From NCBI GenBank assembly GCA_011046405.1, contig DSAR01000550.1, positions 1 through 8,225 of the forward strand: 8,225 bases of DNA, read 5' to 3'. The stretch is from Chloroflexota bacterium. Lineage in GTDB: Bacteria > Chloroflexota > Anaerolineae > B4-G1. Below are positions 3,828 to 8,225 of the stretch, in pieces. Positions within the stretch are counted from its first letter, which is position 1; each line of letters begins with the position of its first letter. The notes beneath the pieces are model-generated. The model saw nothing but the letters and a program-made list of their open reading frames with translations, searched no databases and was not told the origin of the DNA. The translations under genes and the position numbers were made by a program.

Positions 3828-6230
3828 ATGGCTAATTTCTTGAAGACGCGATGGGCGGGAATAAAGCAGGCGTGGCCGGCGGCGGCCCTGGCCCTCCTAT
3901 GCGGCGTTTTTTACTGGGACGTGCTGCGTCTGCCATCCGAGCACATCATCGCGGGCAAAGACCTCGTCAATATGTTTTACCATTGGCTCAACTTCGCCGT
4001 CTCCTCGGTGAAACAGGGCCAGCTTCCGCTGTGGAATCCCCACCTCTTCTCCGGCATTCCCTTCGTCGCCAACCCGCAGCCGGCGCTGTTCTACCCACCG
4101 ACCTGGTTGGCGTTCTTCATGCCGGTCTCCCAGGCGTTGGGATGGATCATCGTGCTGCACGTCTGGCTGGCGGGGGTGGGCGTGTACCTCTGGCTGCGAT
4201 CGGAGGGCGCGTCGACCTGGGGCGCGTTGACCGGCGGCGTTGTCTTCGCCTTCAGCGGCTATACGTTCGTCCGCGTGGCAGCGGGGCACCTGGGTGTCGT
4301 CACGACCGGCGCCTGGCTGCCTTTCGTGCTGTGGGCCTACCGGCGAGCGATTGTTCCCGGGCCCGCTGGATGGTGGCGCCGGGCGGTCCTGGGAGGCATC
4401 CCGGTGGCCCTTTCGGTCCTGGCGGGGCACACGGCGACCTTCGTCTACGTGGCGCTGGGACTGGGCGGCTACGCCGCCTTCTACGCCTGGGATAGTTGGC
4501 GATGCGAGCGCACGGCGAGAATGAGCGTAGAGGCGGCAACGCGGGCGTTGACAATAGCGGGCGTGATGGTGGGCGTGGGCTTGGCCCTGGCGGCGGTACA
4601 GCTTTTCCCCCTGGTCGAACTGGTGACCCGTTCGACGCGGGACGCCGTCTCGGGGTACGACTTCGCCGCCCGCTTCTCCTGGCCGCCGGGCTACCTGCTG
4701 ACCCTACTGGCGCCCAACTTCTTCGGCGAGCCGACCCACACCGGATACTGGGGTGGCGGCGTCTACGAGGAGTTCATCTTCTACGTCGGCGTCCTGCCGC
4801 TGCTCCTGGCCCTCCTGGGGTTGCGGCTGCGCCACCGGTTGACCGCCTTCCTGGCGATCCTGGGGGGCGGGGCGCTGCTGCTCGGGTTGGGAAAGTACGG
4901 CCTGCTGCACCCGCTGTTCTACCGCTTCGTGCCGCTGTTCGAGTCGATGCGGGCGCCAGCGCGGGCGGGCTTCCTGTTCACGTTGGCCGCGGCGGCTCTG
5001 ACGGGTCTGGTGGTGACCGCCCTGCAAGCGCCGGGGAGCGCCGGTAGAGATGACGAAGTCAACGAAGTACAGGAGAAAAACGCGCGCCAGTCGTTGTTGG
5101 CCCCCCTGACCGGCTCCCTGATGCGCGGGGTCGCGATGGGCGCGGCGGGCTTGATCGCCCTTTGTTTCACCGCCTTCGCCTGGGGCCGGGAATCGAACCC
5201 GGCAGCGGGGCGCTTGTGGCACCTGGCCAACCAGGTCGCCTTGTTCCTGTTGTTCTTCCTCCTCTCGGTTGGCCTGTTGACCGCCTGGCGGCGGGCATCC
5301 GGTCGCGCCGCCCACTTCGGCGCTCTCGCCCTGGGGCTGGTTTTGCTGGATCTGTGGACCTTCGGCGCGTCAACGATTCAGCCGGCCGCCCTGGATCAAG
5401 TAGTGGAGGGCCAGTCCTATTGGCGCGCCGTCGCCCAGGTGGTGGAAGAGACGGCTGGCGAAACCTCGGCCGCGCGGGTGCTGCCCTGGGGGTTGAACGA
5501 TTTCCTGCAGAACGGGGGGATGCCCCTGGACCTGCACAGCGTCTTCGGCTACGATCCCCTGATCCTGCAGCGCTACGAGACGTTCATCACGTCGCGGCCC
5601 GACCCCCTGGCCCGGACCTACGACCTGCTGAACACCCGCTACCTCGTCTCTGGCGTCAAGCTGGACTTCGCGGAACTCTCGGAGGCAGAGTCGGAGCCGC
5701 CCCTGCTCCTGGAAGAGTCCGGCGTCTACGTCTACGAACGACCGGACGTCCTGCCCCGGGCCTGGATCGTGCAAGACACCGAGATATTGGACGACGCGGC
5801 CACGCTGGCGCGCATTCACGATCCCGATTTCGACCCACGCCAGACCGCCCTGGTGGCGTCGGCGCCGGCGTGCGTGACGGCGTATGTAACGGGAGACACC
5901 TCCCCCGAAACCACCGAGGTGGTCTCGCTGCGCGACGAGGGCAACCGAATCGAGGCCCGGGTGCAGGGCGCGGGGGGCCTGCTGGTCTTCAGCGAGGTGG
6001 ATTATCCCGGCTGGCGGGCCACGGTCGATGGAGTTTCGACGCCGCTGGTGCGGGTCGATTACGTGTTGCGCGCCCTCTGCGTGCCGCCCGGCGAGCACCG
6101 GGTGACGATGGTGTACGACCCGCCGTCGTTGAAGATCGGCGCGGCGGTCACGGGGCTGACGTTGTTGCTCGTCGCGGCGCTGGGCATTGGCGCAGTCCGT
6201 GGATCACGAATCACACGAATGGACACATGA
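3828..6230 (+). CDS. YfhO-like polytopic membrane protein
   Basis: An 800-residue integral membrane protein with about 13 hydrophobic spans: one near 16-33, a run between 104 and 260, then about 316-333, 339-356, 380-400, 433-452, 466-487, 494-513 and a last one at 770-790. The first extracytoplasmic loop carries GKDLVNMFYHW (43-53) and LPLWNPHLFSGIPFVANPQP (66-85), typical of YfhO/GT-C-like proteins. A soluble region (about 520-765) precedes the last span and ends in VDYPGWRATVDG (724-735) and PPGEHRVTMVYDPPSLKIG (753-771), also typical of the family. In Firmicutes YfhO has been linked to glycosylation of cell-surface polymers; the role here is unknown. ATG 3828 lacks a Shine-Dalgarno but lies just after a TATACT box. 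Oddities are a charged insert at about 401-421 and a C-terminal tail (RITRMDT) encoded by an intergenic repeat. Confidence 0.82.
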   Translation: MANFLKTRWAGIKQAWPAAALALLCGVFYWDVLRLPSEHIIAGKDLVNMFYHWLNFAVSSVKQGQLPLWNPHLFSGIPFVANPQPALFYPPTWLAFFMPVSQALGWIIVLHVWLAGVGVYLWLRSEGASTWGALTGGVVFAFSGYTFVRVAAGHLGVVTTGAWLPFVLWAYRRAIVPGPAGWWRRAVLGGIPVALSVLAGHTATFVYVALGLGGYAAFYAWDSWRCERTARMSVEAATRALTIAGVMVGVGLALAAVQLFPLVELVTRSTRDAVSGYDFAARFSWPPGYLLTLLAPNFFGEPTHTGYWGGGVYEEFIFYVGVLPLLLALLGLRLRHRLTAFLAILGGGALLLGLGKYGLLHPLFYRFVPLFESMRAPARAGFLFTLAAAALTGLVVTALQAPGSAGRDDEVNEVQEKNARQSLLAPLTGSLMRGVAMGAAGLIALCFTAFAWGRESNPAAGRLWHLANQVALFLLFFLLSVGLLTAWRRASGRAAHFGALALGLVLLDLWTFGASTIQPAALDQVVEGQSYWRAVAQVVEETAGETSAARVLPWGLNDFLQNGGMPLDLHSVFGYDPLILQRYETFITSRPDPLARTYDLLNTRYLVSGVKLDFAELSEAESEPPLLLEESGVYVYERPDVLPRAWIVQDTEILDDAATLARIHDPDFDPRQTALVASAPACVTAYVTGDTSPETTEVVSLRDEGNRIEARVQGAGGLLVFSEVDYPGWRATVDGVSTPLVRVDYVLRALCVPPGEHRVTMVYDPPSLKIGAAVTGLTLLLVAALGIGAVRGSRITRMDT

Positions 6231-6301
6231 CACGAATTTGGCTGGGAGATTGGAGATTGGAAAGAGATTCGTGCCATTCGTTTATTCGTGCCATTCGTGA
6301 T
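6203..6301. repeat. CACGAAT-type inverted and tandem repeat between the YfhO-like gene and sufS
   Basis: The left half contains three CACGAAT units (ATCACGAATCACACGAATGG at 6203-6222, CACGAAT at 6231-6237). The right half carries the inverse, with ATTCGTGCCATTCGT present twice exactly (6267-6281 and 6284-6298, period 17). The outer ends ATCACGAAT (6203-6211) and ATTCGTGAT (6293-6301) pair perfectly, as do ACGAATGG (6215-6222) and CCATTCGT (6274-6281). In the centre is a tandem heptamer, GGAGATTGGAGATT (6245-6258). The element overlaps the 3' end of the YfhO-like gene and supplies its stop codon. Confidence 0.8.
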
Positions 6302-6304
6302 AAG

Positions 6305-6315
6305 ATGTCGGGCAG
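6305..6315 (+). repeat. Left arm of an 11-bp inverted repeat bracketing sufS-sufU
   Basis: ATGTCGGGCAG here is exactly the reverse complement of CTGCCCGACAT at 7970-7980. The left arm is 28 bp before the sufS ATG and the right arm begins on the base after the sufU-like stop codon. The arms therefore enclose the two-gene unit and nothing else. Confidence 0.7.
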
Positions 6316-6343
6316 CACATAGAAAACGAACAGGAGTGAGCAG

Positions 6344-7576
6344 ATGAAACTGGATCCGAACACATTGCGCGCCGATTTCCCGATCCTGGACCGGGAGATT
6401 CACGGCCATCCCCTGGCATACCTGGATAATGCGGCCTCGTCGCAGAAGCCCGTGGCCGTGATCGAGGCTATCGACCGATTTTACCGCGCCCACTACGCCA
6501 ACATCCACCGGGGCGTGCACACCCTGAGCGAGGAGGCGACGGTGGCCTACGAGGCGGCGCGGGACAAGGTCGCCGCCTTCATCAACGCCCCCGACCGCCG
6601 GGGCGTGATCTTTACCCGCAATGCGACCGAGGCCATCAACCTGGTGGCCTACGCCTGGGGACGGACCAACGTGGGGCCGGGCGACCGCGTCGTCGTGACC
6701 GAGATGGAACACCACAGTAACATCGTACCGTGGCAAATGCTGACCCAGGAAGTAGGGGCCGATTTGGTGACGTTCGCCACCACCGACGAGGGACGACTGG
6801 ATCTGGACGACCTGGATCGCGCATTGGATGGACCCGTCAAGCTCCTCGCCTTTTCCCACGTCTCCAACGTGCTGGGCACCGTCAACCCGGCCCGGGAGAT
6901 CACCGCCCGGGCCCACGCGGCCGGTGCGCAGGTATTGATCGACGCCGCCCAGAGTGTGCCACACCTCCCGGTGGACGTCCAGGCGCTCGACTGTGACTTC
7001 CTCGCCTTCTCGGGGCACAAGATGTGCGGGCCGTCGGGCGTGGGCGCGCTCTACGGCCGTCCGGAGATCCTGGAGGCGATGCCGCCCTTCATGGGCGGCG
7101 GGGGGATGATCCGCCGGGTGACCTGTGAGGAATCGGCCTGGGCGAGCCTGCCGGCCAAGTTCGAGGCGGGGACGCCGGCCATCGCCGAGGCGGTGGGCTT
7201 GGGGGCGGCGGTCGATTATCTGAGCGACGTGGGAATGGCGGCGATCTGGGCCCACGAGCGGGAACTGGCCGCCTACGCGCTGGAACGTCTGGCGGAACTG
7301 GACGCGGAGAACTCGTGTATGCGCGTGCTCGGGCCGCCGGCCGGGGAGCGGTGCGGGCTGGTCTCTTTTACCGTCGCGGGCATTCACCCCCACGACCTGG
7401 CCCAGGTGCTCGATTGGGAGGGCGTCGCCATCCGGGCGGGCCATCACTGTGCACAACCGCTCCATCAGCGGTGTGGACTGACCGCCTCGGCGCGGGCCAG
7501 CTTCTACCTGTACAACACCCGCGACGAGATCGACCGTTTGATCGTGGGCATTCGCAAGGCCCAGGACATGTTCTAG
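6344..7576 (+). CDS. sufS: Cysteine desulfurase SufS (class II)
   Basis: A 410-residue class V aminotransferase-fold, PLP-dependent enzyme that removes sulfur from L-cysteine, giving alanine and an enzyme persulfide for Fe-S cluster assembly. It has the SufS-type N-terminus (FPILDREIHGHPLAYLDNAA, residues 12-31), TRNATEAIN (91-99), His123 in EMEHHSN over the cofactor, Asp200 and Gln203 in DAAQS, the PLP-binding Lys226 in SGHKMCGPSG (223-232), and the sulfur-carrying Cys369 in RAGHHCAQPLH (364-374). The short loop around this cysteine is the class II (SufS) form, not the long flexible loop of IscS/NifS. Length is normal and every key residue is present. AGGAG (6332-6336) lies 7 nt before ATG 6344. 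The sulfur-acceptor gene follows after 9 bp. sufB, sufC and sufD are not in the window. Confidence 0.97.
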   Translation: MKLDPNTLRADFPILDREIHGHPLAYLDNAASSQKPVAVIEAIDRFYRAHYANIHRGVHTLSEEATVAYEAARDKVAAFINAPDRRGVIFTRNATEAINLVAYAWGRTNVGPGDRVVVTEMEHHSNIVPWQMLTQEVGADLVTFATTDEGRLDLDDLDRALDGPVKLLAFSHVSNVLGTVNPAREITARAHAAGAQVLIDAAQSVPHLPVDVQALDCDFLAFSGHKMCGPSGVGALYGRPEILEAMPPFMGGGGMIRRVTCEESAWASLPAKFEAGTPAIAEAVGLGAAVDYLSDVGMAAIWAHERELAAYALERLAELDAENSCMRVLGPPAGERCGLVSFTVAGIHPHDLAQVLDWEGVAIRAGHHCAQPLHQRCGLTASARASFYLYNTRDEIDRLIVGIRKAQDMF

Positions 7577-7580
7577 GAGG
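7575..7580 (+). promoter_or_regulatory. Shine-Dalgarno of the sufU-like gene overlapping the sufS stop
   Basis: AGGAGG overlaps the last two bases of the sufS TAG stop and stands 5 nt before ATG 7586. This couples translation of the scaffold to that of SufS and strongly supports the chosen start. Confidence 0.85.
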
Positions 7581-7585
7581 CAGAG

Positions 7586-7969
7586 ATGGACAACAACCTA
7601 TACCGCGAGCACATCCTCGAGCATTACGGCCATCCCCGGAACCTGGGAAGGCTGGAGGACGCCGACGTCTCCTGCGAGTGGGATAACCCCCTCTGCGGCG
7701 ACGTGGTGCGGATCGACATCAAGTTGCACGACGGGCGCGTGAGCGACGTGCGCTTCGAGGGGCAGGGATGCGTCATCAGCATGGCGTCGGCCTCGATGTT
7801 CACCGAGAAGATCATGGGCAAGACGATAGAAGAACTGAAGGTTCTGACCGACGAGGACATCTTCGAGATGTTGGGCGTCGAACTGGGACCCTCCCGGGCC
7901 CAGTGTGGACTGCTGCCCCTGCGGGTATTGCAAGAGGGGCTCAAGGACGAAGTCGGATCGCAGATTTGA
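7586..7969 (+). CDS. sufU: SufU/IscU-type Fe-S cluster scaffold or sulfur-transfer protein
   Basis: A 127-residue NifU-N/IscU-fold protein. Three conserved cysteines are present: Cys37 in NPLCGD (with Asp39), Cys62 in GQGCVISMASASM, and Cys107 in SRAQCGLLPL. They bind Zn or a nascent Fe-S cluster and receive sulfur from the cysteine desulfurase, which is encoded just upstream with a 9-bp gap and an overlapping Shine-Dalgarno. The start YREHILEHYGHPRNLG is typical of the family. The operon position suggests sufU, the partner that takes persulfide from SufS in Gram-positive bacteria. However, the second-to-third cysteine distance (45 residues) is like IscU and lacks the roughly 20-residue insertion of Bacillus SufU, and the residue before Cys107 is Gln where IscU has His. 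It could therefore be a true scaffold and not a zinc sulfurtransferase. The fold is certain; the symbol is less so. Confidence 0.92.
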   Translation: MDNNLYREHILEHYGHPRNLGRLEDADVSCEWDNPLCGDVVRIDIKLHDGRVSDVRFEGQGCVISMASASMFTEKIMGKTIEELKVLTDEDIFEMLGVELGPSRAQCGLLPLRVLQEGLKDEVGSQI

Positions 7970-7980
7970 CTGCCCGACAT
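7970..7980 (-). repeat. Right arm of the 11-bp inverted repeat bracketing sufS-sufU
   Basis: CTGCCCGACAT is the exact inverse of ATGTCGGGCAG at 6305-6315 and starts on the base immediately after the TGA of the scaffold gene. Pairing does not extend beyond 11 bp on either side. Just outside it lies CGTAGTCAAAGGA (7982-7994), a near copy of a motif at 8167-8179. Confidence 0.7.
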
Positions 7981-8004
7981 TCGTAGTCAAAGGACTGATC
8001 CTCT

Positions 8005-8041
8005 ATCACGAATCACACAAATGGTCGAATTTCACGAATTT
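8005..8041. repeat. Second copy of the 37-bp CACGAAT repeat unit, same orientation as 6203-6239
   Basis: Without gaps, 31 of 37 bases match 6203-6239. Both copies begin ATCACGAATCACAC and end CACGAATTT; the differences lie mainly in a central 8-bp block. The two copies are direct repeats on either side of the sufS-sufU unit. Confidence 0.8.
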
Positions 8042-8097
8042 ATCTTCTTGGCTCTCTGCTAGTTCGCCTGGTTGGCTTAGCAAGTGGTCAATTTTTC

Positions 8098-8187
8098 GCC
8101 ACGAATTACACGAATTGTCACTAATCTTTGGGTTTTTCGTGTTAATTCGTGCAAACCTGTCCTGAGCGTAGTCGAAGGATTCGTGGC
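8098..8187. repeat. Inverted CACGAATTACACGAA repeat cluster in the 3' tail
   Basis: CACGAATTACACGAA (8100-8114) is inverted as TTCGTGTTAATTCGTG (8136-8151) with one extra base, and GCCACGAAT (8098-8106) is inverted exactly as ATTCGTGGC (8179-8187). Between the last two right arms sits TCCTGAGCGTAGTCGAAGGA (8160-8179), a motif family I recall as common in intergenic DNA of environmental bacteria. The remainder of the gene-free tail (7970-8225) holds no convincing gene. Confidence 0.75.
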
Positions 8188-8225
8188 TAATCTCTCACCG
8201 CGGCCATGCGAAATCCCAAAGAACC

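Noticed and set aside
6284..6306. Possible sufS promoter with a TAAGAT -10 box
   Set aside because: It matches only four of six bases, with no acceptable -35 at the right distance; the region is repeat-derived.
5162..6322. 386-codon plus-strand frame inside the YfhO-like gene
   Set aside because: It is a shifted frame rich in Arg, Gly and Ala with no hydrophobic spans, while the overlapping frame is a coherent membrane protein.
6059..7465. 468-codon open frame on the minus strand
   Set aside because: It is antisense to sufS and the end of the YfhO-like gene, passes through the repeats, and shows no family motifs.
7905..8165. 86-codon plus-strand frame after sufU
   Set aside because: It starts inside the scaffold gene in another frame and continues through repeat DNA, so it is not a credible protein.
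6203..8187. CACGAAT repeats considered as a CRISPR array
   Set aside because: Units are short, variable and inverted as well as direct, with no constant-length unique spacers and no cas genes.

Overview
The window looks like ordinary chromosomal sequence from a GC-rich, unidentified bacterium. The mraZ-rsmH pair, a YfhO-type membrane protein, a SufS plus small scaffold pair, and AT-richer intergenic gaps filled with CACGAAT-type repeats fit an uncultured Chloroflexota (Anaerolineae-like) lineage. That placement is inference from gene content and style; no marker gene long enough to settle it is present. No rRNA, tRNA, CRISPR array, prophage or complete insertion sequence was found.

Left part, minus strand (1-730): the start of a cell-division/cell-wall (dcw) cluster. 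mraZ (168-596) is followed by the first 23 codons of rsmH (1-71), cut by the window edge. Upstream of mraZ lies a TATAAT promoter followed by a strictly 10-bp-periodic array of TGGG boxes, the expected MraZ autoregulatory operator.

Centre-left, plus strand (859-2588): a divergent unit with a candidate promoter, a leader of about 210 nt that can fold, a divergent uracil-DNA-glycosylase-superfamily protein (1107-1751) and, 3 bp later, an alpha/beta hydrolase (1755-2588). It ends in a strongly palindromic element (2600-2690): 12-bp terminal inverted repeats around a perfect 18-bp hairpin, flanked by near-identical 10-bp direct repeats. It may be a terminator, a MITE-like element, or both.

Centre-right: a Gfo/Idh/MocA-family oxidoreductase (2759-3781) with a near-perfect Shine-Dalgarno sequence, then an 800-residue YfhO-like polytopic membrane protein (3828-6230) that may be transcribed from its own near-leaderless promoter. 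The last codons of the membrane protein run into a CACGAAT repeat.

Right part: sufS (6344-7576) and a sufU/iscU-like scaffold gene (7586-7969) form a two-gene Fe-S cluster assembly operon. SufS takes sulfur from cysteine as a persulfide and passes it to the scaffold or transfer protein. The pair is bracketed by a perfect 11-bp inverted repeat (6305-6315 and 7970-7980) and then by CACGAAT-type repeats on both sides, so it looks like a discrete cassette set between repeats. The tail (7970-8225) has no gene and is made largely of repeat fragments.

The most interesting points are the bracketed suf cassette, the IscU-like cysteine spacing of a scaffold paired with a SufS, the palindromic element at 2600-2690, and the clean MraZ operator. 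No wholly new multi-gene system could be supported.
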